From contig CAWVLT010000094.1 in NCBI GenBank assembly GCA_963930185.1, positions 1-22,402 on the forward strand: 22,402 nt of DNA, written 5' to 3'. How positions within the stretch are numbered: the stretch's first letter is position 1; every line of letters begins with the position of its first letter. The stretch is from JAGZEG01 sp963930185 (GTDB taxonomy: Bacteria; Actinomycetota; Coriobacteriia; Coriobacteriales; UMGS124). A model generated the notes under the pieces. That model was not told where the DNA came from. It made no database searches and saw nothing but the letters and a program-made list of their open reading frames with translations. Positions 15,535 to 22,402 of this stretch are shown in pieces. Both the position numbers and the translations under genes were made by a program.

Positions 15535-17708
15535 GAAATTGCCTCGCGCATCTTGTTGCCCCAGGCACGTGCCTTTTCGGGACCATCAAACCAGTATTCA
15601 TTCAGCAAAGGGATCAGCTCGTACTCGACTATGCTTCCCAGCCATTGCTCTATTATCTTTGGGTCTTCTCCTTCTATGCCATCTTTATAAAAGTAGCTAT
15701 GGCCGATGCAAAATCCTTCGCCAAGCGATTTGTCCGAGGAGATTTGTTCGTTAAGTTCCTGAACGCAGTCGATGAGACGGTTGAACGAAGCGTTTGCGAG
15801 TTTTTTCTGATACGTAACGAATCCCGTTGTGGAAAAGCCCGGCCTGAGATCAAAGAATGCGAAGCGACGTCGCAAGGCATAGTCCAGGAGGGCGAGAGAT
15901 CGATCTGCGGTATTCATCATGCCAATCAGATAGATATTTTTGGGCACAGAGAATTGGTCTTCCGAGTAGGGGAGATCGAGCTTTGAACCACGCTTGTCGC
16001 TTTCGATGAGCATGAAGAGTTCGCCGAAGATCTTGGAAAGGTTACCTCTGTTGATCTCATCGATTATAAAGAAATACTCTCTGTCCTCGTCATCGGCCGC
16101 ACGCGTGCAGAACTCGTAGAAAATGCCCTTCTTTAGCTCGAACCCGCCGGTTGGGGTGGGACGGTACCCCTCAATGAAGTCCTCGTAGGAGTAACTCTGG
16201 TGGAACTGTACCATTTTCACGCGCTCGGGGTCCTTAACACCCATCATCGAATAGGCGAGTCGTTTCGCCACAAAAGTCTTTCCAACACCCGGCGCACCTT
16301 GGAGTATGATGTTTTTCTTAGCCCGCAAGACGTTGACGAGCGCGTCGTAAGAGTCCTCGTCCATGAACACCTCGGACAAGAACTTTTCTTTTCCGTATGG
16401 GCTTAACTTGCTAGCGGAGACTTCTTCGGACGCGGCGTCATCCCCTTCGTTTTCCTCAAAAATGGCGCAGAGTTCTCTGACGAGATCTGTCTTGCTAGTG
16501 ATGTCTTGAATTGGTTTCCAGTTGGGCAATCCATTGCATTCCCATATGCCCTGATGCGTCCATTCGATTTCGCGCAGGTTTTGATATTCGCTTTCTTGCG
16601 GATCGTAGAAGTAGTCCCCCGTTACAATGCCTCTCCCTACGATCTTCTTGCCTTGCCTGACGAAGACGATATCATCCTGCTTGATGTCGTGGACGAACTG
16701 CCATGCAGCTTTTATCTCTCTACTTGGGTAGCCCTCGTCGCTCAGGGCCTCGAGCTTGTGGGTCATGTCCTTTTTGGATTGGTAGGTAGAGAGGTCGCCC
16801 AGTTCAATGTTGTCGAGGCCCATAACGCCACGCTTGTAGAAGTCATCCCACCTGTCACCGTTTCGCCCAGGGGAGTAGATCCAGTACTGGCGCGTTTCAA
16901 TATCGGCGTCGCCGAGTGCGTTGTCTTGCGCGGCCTGATTCGCCTTCTTCTCTGCGTTGACACGTTCTGACTCTATGAAGGCGGCGCTGGAAAGTTCCGG
17001 CAAAGTCATGTATGGGCATTCCTGCGTGCCTAGCTGCGAGCGCACGATGTCGCAAATCTCAAGGTATGAATTGCCATTGCGAACCGGTGCTCTGTGCTCT
17101 TTCGGGACAAATTCGGCGATCTTTTCGCCTGCTAGGGCCTTGTCACCCATGAACCACCGGCTACGTTTGTCAAGGCTAACAAAGTAGTTGGGACGTGACC
17201 AGAACAAGCCTATTGTCAGTTTCCAGCCTATTCTAAATTGGACAGCCGCACGATCGTACGCGGTGCAAAAAAGGGTTCTTGTTGCGTCGTTATCGTTTGA
17301 CGTGAGTCTGAGTGCTGCCTCGAACACCTGCCATAGATTGTTGATGTCCTGCTCTCCTCGTCGCTCATCCCCCGTGAATGCGTAATAGGTTGCATTGAGG
17401 TTGTTGAGCACGGGTATTCCGTCGAAGTCTGTCGGGGGCTCCTCCTCAATGTCAAACTCGTTTGCGATGGCGGTGATGATTTGCTTGCGGTTGGTTTCAG
17501 TGATCCCTTTGTTAAAAAGACCGAAGACGGTGTACGGATCGATATCTTTTGGACGGGAGACGCTGTCGAGCTTCGGGAACTTTATCCCGGTGGCTACATA
17601 TGCCGCCTGGACTTTGTCAATAAGGGCTGAGCGCTCATCCTTAAAAAGCAAGAGCTTGTCCGCGAAGGCTTCATAGAAACTCACCCACGTGAATCTGCTG
17701 TCTGTCAT
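15531..17708 (-). CDS. mcrB: McrB-family GTPase with EVE-like domain
   Basis: The 725-aa protein is the motor and recognition subunit of a McrBC-type system. The C-terminal AAA+ GTPase has Walker A GAPGVGKT (471-478), Walker B FFIIDEINRG (546-555), the McrB signature MNTADRS (598-604) and arginine-rich ALRRRF (611-616). Residues about 274-370 (QYWIYSPGRNGDRWDDF, then DDIVFVRQGKKIVGRGIVTGDY) look like an EVE/YTH-type domain, which in this family reads modified bases. Residues 1-250 are of a type seen in other long McrB proteins but without a function I can name. GAGAGGAG lies upstream of the start. It is probably transcribed with mcrC from the promoter at 17760-17787. Confidence 0.9.
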   Translation of the reverse strand: MTDSRFTWVSFYEAFADKLLLFKDERSALIDKVQAAYVATGIKFPKLDSVSRPKDIDPYTVFGLFNKGITETNRKQIITAIANEFDIEEEPPTDFDGIPVLNNLNATYYAFTGDERRGEQDINNLWQVFEAALRLTSNDNDATRTLFCTAYDRAAVQFRIGWKLTIGLFWSRPNYFVSLDKRSRWFMGDKALAGEKIAEFVPKEHRAPVRNGNSYLEICDIVRSQLGTQECPYMTLPELSSAAFIESERVNAEKKANQAAQDNALGDADIETRQYWIYSPGRNGDRWDDFYKRGVMGLDNIELGDLSTYQSKKDMTHKLEALSDEGYPSREIKAAWQFVHDIKQDDIVFVRQGKKIVGRGIVTGDYFYDPQESEYQNLREIEWTHQGIWECNGLPNWKPIQDITSKTDLVRELCAIFEENEGDDAASEEVSASKLSPYGKEKFLSEVFMDEDSYDALVNVLRAKKNIILQGAPGVGKTFVAKRLAYSMMGVKDPERVKMVQFHQSYSYEDFIEGYRPTPTGGFELKKGIFYEFCTRAADDEDREYFFIIDEINRGNLSKIFGELFMLIESDKRGSKLDLPYSEDQFSVPKNIYLIGMMNTADRSLALLDYALRRRFAFFDLRPGFSTTGFVTYQKKLANASFNRLIDCVQELNEQISSDKSLGEGFCIGHSYFYKDGIEGEDPKIIEQWLGSIVEYELIPLLNEYWFDGPEKARAWGNKMREAIS

Positions 17709-18165
17709 CGTCCTTCACTCCTCTCGGTCTGGGTCACATGAAAACTACTTATATAAACAATTGTAGGCATAAAATTACTGCCGTAAAGTTCAGATGTACT
17801 AGTTAATGGGCGCGATGGGGCAAACGGGCTGATGTTGGCAGCCCAAAGGTAAGAACGTCCCGGAGGTGGCCTCGTCTAACTAACAACAAAGCATGTGCGG
17901 CATGAGAGATGGATTTGTCCCGTGCAAGCGGCACGAGCGGGCATATCGCAATATGCTTGTTAAGATTTCGGGCGAAACTGACCAGTTAAGGCGGTGGCCA
18001 GATGGCGCTCTTTTGCCGTACACTGCATGTGTGGTCGCCGGCATCTCGATTTGCTGGACACGCGCGATGTGGCTTATATGCATACCACACAGATATTGTC
18101 ATTCGATGCTTTCTATCAGTTTTGCCCACCTAGTCCATTAGTCGACATGTGCGAGGAGGAACACC
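17709..18165. other. Intergenic region between divergent mcrB and an XRE gene
   Basis: The first 80 bp are AT-rich and hold the mcrB promoter. The remaining 370 bp have only open frames without ribosome sites or family resemblance. TTGCTG (18051-18056) and TTATAT (18074-18079) with a 17-nt spacer are a weak candidate promoter for the XRE gene at 18166. Confidence 0.5.
17760..17787 (-). promoter_or_regulatory. Putative mcrBC promoter
   Basis: On the minus strand TTTACG, a 16-nt spacer and TACAAT precede mcrB, leaving a leader of about 45 nt. The -10 hexamer is identical to that proposed for hsdM. Confidence 0.45.
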
Positions 18166-18609
18166 ATGAGCCTTGGATCAAGCCTTTCCGACGCGCGCAG
18201 GCGCAGCGGCCTCTCTCAGGAGGCCGTGGCCGAGAAGCTCGGCGTGAGCAGGCAGACCATCTCTAAGTGGGAGACCGACGAGACCCTCCCCGACATCCGG
18301 CAGGCCAAGAGGCTCTCGGTTGCCTACGGCGTCACGCTCGACGAGCTCATCGCCTACGAGGCTGACGTCGAGGAGGTGAAGGAGGCCGTCCGCAACACGA
18401 GCGATGAGGTCGTGGAGAAGATCGACTGGACCAAGCTGTGGGCCGAGAAGTACCCCGTGCTTGCCAGTTACCAGGGCGAGGTGGCCGTCGATGAGTACGC
18501 AGCCGAGCTCCGTAAGCTTCTCGGCCGGCTCAAGCGTGACTACGGCTACAACGACGAGGACGCGCTGCTCGTGCTCAAGGACATCCTCGGCCACTGCTGG
18601 AAGGCGTAG
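18166..18609 (+). CDS. XRE-type HTH regulator with short C-terminal domain
   Basis: The 147-aa protein starts at the ATG preceded by GAGGAGG at 6-nt spacing. A Cro/CI HTH fills residues 5-65: LSDARRRSGLSQEAVAEKLGVSRQTISKWE, then RLSVAYGVTLDELIAYE, the canonical Gram-positive form with VSRQTISKWE. The C-terminal 75 residues are helical (WTKLWAEKYPVLASYQ, EYAAELRKLLGRLKRDYGY) and unassigned. There is no membrane helix or metal site. It is not closely related to the XRE pair at 7894-9057. It stands between mcrBC (divergent) and a second XRE gene, and could control either; no operator was identified. Confidence 0.85.
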   Translation: MSLGSSLSDARRRSGLSQEAVAEKLGVSRQTISKWETDETLPDIRQAKRLSVAYGVTLDELIAYEADVEEVKEAVRNTSDEVVEKIDWTKLWAEKYPVLASYQGEVAVDEYAAELRKLLGRLKRDYGYNDEDALLVLKDILGHCWKA

Positions 18610-18635
18610 GCGCAAGCCACTGATGTAAGCCCCTG

Positions 18636-18670
18636 AGCTTCGGAGTTGGCCCTGATCCGACTTCCGAGCT
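18636..18670 (+). other. Imperfect hairpin after the first XRE gene
   Basis: A 14-bp stem with one mismatch and a few G-T pairs (AGCTTCGGAGTTGG/CCGACTTCCGAGCT) closes a 7-nt loop 27 bp after the stop codon. No T-tract follows, so it may stabilise the 3' end or weakly terminate. Confidence 0.4.
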
Positions 18671-18859
18671 GGCTCCCGACGGCGCGGGCGGGCCGTCTGC
18701 CGGCTGGGTGGGCGTGCCTGCGCTCTGCTACGCAACGGGCCGTTGCTTGCCAGCGTCCGGCCGCACTCGCATAATGGGGCCGACGTTGAGTGGGATGCGC
18801 CGCCTACCCGCAGGTTCGGCGGGCGGCTTTCGTTGCACCGGGAAGGGAGTAGGGACGCC

Positions 18860-19333
18860 ATGGCGATCAAGGATGTGCTGCCCAGGCTGCGCCGCGAGCG
18901 CGGCCTCACCCAGGAGGAGCTGGCGCGACGGCTCTACATCACAAGGCAGGCGGTGAGCCGCTGGGAGACGGGGGAGACGAGCCCGGGCATCGACATGACC
19001 AAGCTCATCGCACGCGAGCTGGACGTCCCCATCACCGAGCTGCTCGAGATGCCCGAGCACTACTGCCAGAGCTGCGGCATGATGTTCACCGGCCCCGACC
19101 AGCACGGGCACGAGGCCGACGGCACCGAGACCGAGGATTTCTGCCGCTGGTGCTACGACAACGGCGCGTACACCTACGAGACGACGATGGACGAGATGAT
19201 CGAGGACTGCGCGCCGCGCATGGCCCAGGCCATGGGGTGGACGCTCGACGAGAGCGCCTCGCTGCTCGGCGCCGTGCTGCCTACGCTGCAACGCTGGCGG
19301 GAGGGCGGTCAGAAACAGTCCGACCTTTGTTAG
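18860..19333 (+). CDS. XRE-type HTH regulator with C-terminal zinc ribbon
   Basis: The 157-aa product starts at the ATG at 18860 (MAIKDVLPRLRRERGL) with GGGAGTAGGG upstream; the longer frame to 18743 is not supported. The HTH occupies residues 4-60 with ITRQAVSRWETGET. It is followed by a putative zinc ribbon: C69-x2-C72 in EHYCQSCGMMF and C95-x2-C98 in DFCRWCYDNGAY, a pattern of the Zn_ribbon_2 type. The last 40 residues are helical (ETTMDEMIEDCAPRMAQAMGW). The combination suggests a DNA-binding regulator that needs, or senses, zinc. It follows the previous XRE gene by 250 bp and is probably independent of it. Confidence 0.85.
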   Translation: MAIKDVLPRLRRERGLTQEELARRLYITRQAVSRWETGETSPGIDMTKLIARELDVPITELLEMPEHYCQSCGMMFTGPDQHGHEADGTETEDFCRWCYDNGAYTYETTMDEMIEDCAPRMAQAMGWTLDESASLLGAVLPTLQRWREGGQKQSDLC

Positions 19334-19375
19334 GACTACGATCTCTAATTATCCTGTTCTGCCAGTCGGCAATAA

Positions 19376-19414
19376 GTCGGACCTTCACGGGAGAGGGAGG
19401 GTCCGACATTATTT
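19376..19414 (+). terminator. Likely terminator after the zinc-ribbon regulator
   Basis: An 8-bp stem GTCGGACC/GGTCCGAC with a 16-nt loop is followed by ATTATTT. The T-tract is imperfect and the loop large, so the call is moderate. An upstream GTCCGAC could compete for the 5' arm. Confidence 0.5.
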
Positions 19415-19536
19415 GATGGGTGAGTTCGCGCTGCTTGGCGATGTTTTCTACATAGAAGAGCCGGGGCCCCACATTCTCCGCCTAGGATCACGCGATCCTT
19501 TCGCGTAAGTCGCGACAAACATCTTGAGCAGAATAG

Positions 19537-19788
19537 TTAAGCACCGAGTGCCTGGCTCAGCTCATAGAGCTCATGGGGAGCGATGTCTTGCCCATCCGGC
19601 CATTCGATTCCTGTCCTATCAGGGAGCACGCGAACTAAGGCAAAGTAAGCTGGGTCACCAAGCCTGCCAAACCAGGGGCCTTCCGCATAGGGGGTAACAT
19701 CGAATACTTTCTTCTCACCGTTCTCATAGGTGATAAGTAGCCTGCATTTTTCAAGCGCTTCCACGGACTTCAATTTTGGCCGTAGCAT
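19537..19788 (-). CDS. DUF2442 family protein
   Basis: The 83-aa protein matches the DUF2442 pattern: KLKSVEALEKCRLLITYENGEKKVFDVTPY, a GPWFGRLGDPAYFALVRV strand-helix-strand, and IEWPDGQDIAPHELYEL at the end. Members are small soluble proteins, often next to a DUF4160 gene as a presumed toxin-antitoxin-like pair, with no established activity. No DUF4160 gene is visible within 300 bp on either side. It starts at 19788, 41 bp after the alcohol dehydrogenase gene on the same strand, and may be read through from it. Confidence 0.85.
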   Translation of the reverse strand: MLRPKLKSVEALEKCRLLITYENGEKKVFDVTPYAEGPWFGRLGDPAYFALVRVLPDRTGIEWPDGQDIAPHELYELSQALGA

Positions 19789-19829
19789 TTCTCATGCCTT
19801 TCGTTGCATGTACCCATCGCCCGAAGCTT

Positions 19830-20885
19830 CTACCGCTCCTCCCATGGCGTGATGGCCACCTTGAGCAGCCCGTCCTCGTGGGCCTCGAACGTGCGGTACG
19901 CCTCCAGGATGTCGTTGAGGGCAAAGCGACGGGAGATGAGGCAGCTCGTGTCGATTTGCCCCTGCTCGATGAGGGCCATGAGCTCCTCGAGGTGGCAGGC
20001 GTCCACCCCGCCGGTCTTGAAGGTGAGGTTCTTGCCGTACATGCTGGGCAGCGGCAGCACCTGGTCGCGCTCGTACATGGCGGGCACGGCCACCACGGCG
20101 TTGGGGCGGGCGATGCGCCACGCCATCTCGAAGGTGTCCTCGCCGCCCGCCGCCTCGATCACCGCGTCGGCACCTCTGCCGCAGGTAAGCGCGCACACGG
20201 CGGCCTCGACGTCGTCGCGCAGGGGGTTGAGCGTGGTCTGGGCGAGCCCCTGCTCGCGGGCCACCGCAAGGCGGGCGTCGTCCACGTCGATCGCCACCAC
20301 GTGAGAGGGCTCGTGCAGCCTGGCGCACATCATGGTGGTGAGGCCTACCGGCCCCGAGCCGATCACGGCAACCACGTCGCCCGGGCGTATCTCGGCGATG
20401 CGGGCGCTCCACCAGCCCGTTGCCAGGATGTCGCCCAAAAACAGCGCCGCCTCGTCGCTCACGGTGACGGGAATGGGCGTACAGCCGTTGTCGGCAAGGG
20501 GCACGCGCGCGTACTGGGCCTGGCAGCCGTCGATGCGACACCCCAGCTCCCACCCGCCGCGCTCGCAGTTGTTGACGTAGCCCCGCTCGCAGAAGAAGCA
20601 CGTGCCGCAGAACGTCTCGCAGTTCACGGCCACGCGCATGCCGGGGGTGAGCGTGCGCACGCCGTCGCCGACCTGCTCGACCACGCCCACGAACTCGTGA
20701 CCCAGCACGGTGTCGGGCATGGCCCGGGGCACCGCGCCGCGGATGATGTGCAGGTCGCTCGTGCAGATGGAGGAGAGCGTCACGCGCACGATGGCGTCGG
20801 TTGGCTGCTGGACGCAGGGCACGGGTCGATCCGTGAGCTCTATGCGGCCGTGGCCGTCGTGGACGAGCGCCTTCATGGTTTGCAT
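19830..20885 (-). CDS. Zinc-dependent medium-chain alcohol dehydrogenase
   Basis: I chose the start at 20885 (MQTMKALVHDGHGRIEL) because GGAGG lies 5-6 nt upstream; 351 aa is normal for the family. The catalytic zinc ligands include C41 and the GHE motif (62-64). The structural zinc loop has C93, C96, C99 and C107. The Rossmann motif GSGPVG is at 176-181, and an acidic residue follows in VVAIDVDDAR, which favours NAD over NADP. The enzyme should oxidise or reduce an alcohol/ketone pair in the cytoplasm; the substrate cannot be told. It is divergent from thiC with a 77-bp gap, which may hold both promoters. Confidence 0.92.
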   Translation of the reverse strand: MQTMKALVHDGHGRIELTDRPVPCVQQPTDAIVRVTLSSICTSDLHIIRGAVPRAMPDTVLGHEFVGVVEQVGDGVRTLTPGMRVAVNCETFCGTCFFCERGYVNNCERGGWELGCRIDGCQAQYARVPLADNGCTPIPVTVSDEAALFLGDILATGWWSARIAEIRPGDVVAVIGSGPVGLTTMMCARLHEPSHVVAIDVDDARLAVAREQGLAQTTLNPLRDDVEAAVCALTCGRGADAVIEAAGGEDTFEMAWRIARPNAVVAVPAMYERDQVLPLPSMYGKNLTFKTGGVDACHLEELMALIEQGQIDTSCLISRRFALNDILEAYRTFEAHEDGLLKVAITPWEER

Positions 20886-20962
20886 GCTGACCTCCGTTTT
20901 GCCGAGCCTTTTCCCACCGTCTTGCTCCATAATAGCCCAAACGCAACGGATGGAGGTCCGCC

Positions 20963-22288
20963 ATGTCAGACATCTCAGCCAGGCCCTACGCCACGCAGAT
21001 GGACGCCGCGCGCAAGGGCATCGTCACGCCGCAGATGAGCGCCGTCGCGGCCAAGGAGGGCATCGATCCTGAGCGCCTGCGCGAGCTCGTCGCCACGGGC
21101 CAGGCCGTGATCCCGGCAAACGTGCACCACGCGTGCCTGGAGCCCAGCGGCATCGGGTTTGCGCTGCGCACCAAGATCAACGTGAACCTGGGTACCTCGC
21201 GGGACTGGTCGGACCTGGACATGGAGATGGCCAAGGTCAACGAAGCCGTGCGCATGGGCGCCGAGTCCATCATGGACCTCTCCTCGTACGGTGACACCCG
21301 CGCGTTTCGCCGCAGGCTCGTGGAGCAGTGCCCGGCCATCATCGGAACCGTGCCCATCTACGACGCCGTTGTGCACTACCACAAGGCGCTGCGCTCCATC
21401 ACGGCGCAGGAGTGGCTCGACGCCCTGGAGATGCACGCGCGTGACGGCGTGGACTTCGTGACGCTGCACGCCGGCATCAACCGCGCCCAGACCGACCTGC
21501 TCAGGCGCACGCACCGCGAGATGAACGTGGTGAGCCGCGGCGGCTCCATCATGTTCGCCTGGATGATGATGACGGGGGAGGAAAACCCCTACTTCGAGCA
21601 CTTCGACCAGGTGCTGGACATCTGCCGCGAGCACGACGTGACCCTGTCGCTGGGCGACTCGTGCCGTCCGGGATGCCTGGCCGACGCCGGCGACGCGGCG
21701 CAGGTGAGCGAGCTGGTCACGCTGGGCGAGCTCACCACTCGCGCGTGGGAGCGCGACGTGCAGGTCATCATCGAGGGGCCGGGCCACGTGCCGCTCGACC
21801 AGGTGGTGGCCCAGATGAAGCAGGAGCAGACCATCTGCCACGGCGCCCCCTTCTACGTGCTGGGGCCTCTGGTGACCGACGTCGCGCCGGGCTACGATCA
21901 CATCACCGCCGCCATCGGTGGGACGCTCGCCGCCAGCGCCGGCGCGTCGTTCCTCTGCTACGTGACGCCCGCCGAGCACCTGCGCCTGCCCGACGAGGCC
22001 GACGTGCGCGAAGGCATCGTCGCCTTCAAGATCGCGGCGCACGCGGCCGACATCGCCAAGGGCCTGCCCCATGCGCGCGACTGGGACGACAAGATGGCCG
22101 CCGCCCGCAAGGCACTGGATTGGGAGGCCATGTTCGAGCTGGCCATCGACCCCGACAAGGCCCGCCGCTACCGCGAGCAGGCGGCCCCCGAGAAGGAGGA
22201 CACCTGCAGCATGTGCGGCAACTTCTGCGCCGTCAAGAACATGAACGCCATCCTGGACGGCAAGGTCGTCGACATCATCGGGCAGTAG
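20963..22288 (+). CDS. thiC: Phosphomethylpyrimidine synthase
   Basis: ThiC (441 aa) converts aminoimidazole ribotide to HMP phosphate, the pyrimidine half of thiamine, using a radical SAM [4Fe-4S] cluster. The C-terminal cluster motif is C415-x2-C418-x3-C422 (CSMCGNFC), the form seen in short ThiC proteins rather than the C-x2-C-x4-C of the 600-aa proteobacterial type. Other conserved stretches are NVNLGTSRDW, MDLSSYGD, GTVPIYDAV, FVTLHAGI, SLGDSCRPG and EGPGHVPLDQ. The start has GGAGG upstream. It is complete and GC-rich, and looks like a native housekeeping gene at the border of the island. Downstream 22289-22402 shows no gene. Confidence 0.97.
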   Translation: MSDISARPYATQMDAARKGIVTPQMSAVAAKEGIDPERLRELVATGQAVIPANVHHACLEPSGIGFALRTKINVNLGTSRDWSDLDMEMAKVNEAVRMGAESIMDLSSYGDTRAFRRRLVEQCPAIIGTVPIYDAVVHYHKALRSITAQEWLDALEMHARDGVDFVTLHAGINRAQTDLLRRTHREMNVVSRGGSIMFAWMMMTGEENPYFEHFDQVLDICREHDVTLSLGDSCRPGCLADAGDAAQVSELVTLGELTTRAWERDVQVIIEGPGHVPLDQVVAQMKQEQTICHGAPFYVLGPLVTDVAPGYDHITAAIGGTLAASAGASFLCYVTPAEHLRLPDEADVREGIVAFKIAAHAADIAKGLPHARDWDDKMAAARKALDWEAMFELAIDPDKARRYREQAAPEKEDTCSMCGNFCAVKNMNAILDGKVVDIIGQ

Positions 22289-22402
22289 GGGTCTCGGTGG
22301 CGGATGGTGCCGGGGCGCTCGGTTGGCCGTGATTTTTCGGGCGCCTCCTCTTGTCTGCGCGTACGAGAGGGTGTGGTGTCGACCGAATTCAACGCGAGAG
22401 GG

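Noticed and set aside
19776..21038. 420-residue open frame on the plus strand opposite the alcohol dehydrogenase
   Set aside because: It is antisense to a complete dehydrogenase with all zinc ligands, and its own product is a His/Gly/Ala-rich artefact.
22289..22402. Terminator after thiC
   Set aside because: The only possible stem (GGGGCGC/GCGCCTC) has a loop of over 20 nt and no T-tract after it.
1..22402. CRISPR array, insertion sequence or integrase
   Set aside because: No regularly spaced repeats, transposase or recombinase motifs were found on either strand.

Overview
The window looks like an accessory defence island in a high-GC actinobacterium, most likely class Coriobacteriia (Olsenella/Collinsella type). 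That assignment is an inference from the GC-rich housekeeping-like genes at the right end, the short clostridial/coriobacterial form of ThiC, the style of the Abi and XRE proteins, and the strong SD sequences. It was not tested by any search.

Layout. Positions 1-3503 (minus strand) hold a type I restriction-modification operon in the order hsdM-hsdS-hsdR, with hsdR cut by the window edge. After a 593-bp AT-rich spacer, 4097-6062 (plus) carries a tightly overlapping gene pair: a DUF6414-like protein and a single-module ClpB-type AAA+ ATPase with an unrecognised N-terminal domain. This pair matches no defence system I can name and is the best candidate for something undescribed. A 500-bp stretch without a convincing gene follows. 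Then comes a Trp-rich orphan (6569-7555), and a short regulatory cassette of two paralogous XRE-type HTH proteins plus a truncated Abi_2-family gene ending at a strong terminator (7894-9489). Two CTCAT/ATGAG palindromes lie in front of the cassette.

Positions 9535-14305 hold an AraC regulator divergent from two ABC half-transporters of the YbtPQ/IrtAB type. The two transcription units share overlapping, opposed sigma70-like promoters. Positions 14452-17708 (minus) encode a McrBC-type modification-dependent restriction system whose McrB carries an EVE-like domain before its GTPase; a clear terminator follows mcrC.

Positions 18166-19333 hold two further XRE regulators, one with a C-terminal zinc ribbon. 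After these come a small DUF2442 gene and a zinc alcohol dehydrogenase (both minus), and thiC (plus).

How it fits together. Two restriction systems of opposite logic (type I cuts unmodified DNA, McrBC cuts modified DNA) flank an Abi remnant and the DUF6414/AAA+ pair. hsdS, the DUF6414/AAA+ pair and mcrBC are visibly less GC-rich than the ABC, adh and thiC genes, which suggests acquisition by transfer. The many small HTH regulators are probably local controllers of the island. The ABC/AraC unit probably serves metal-siderophore handling or export rather than defence.
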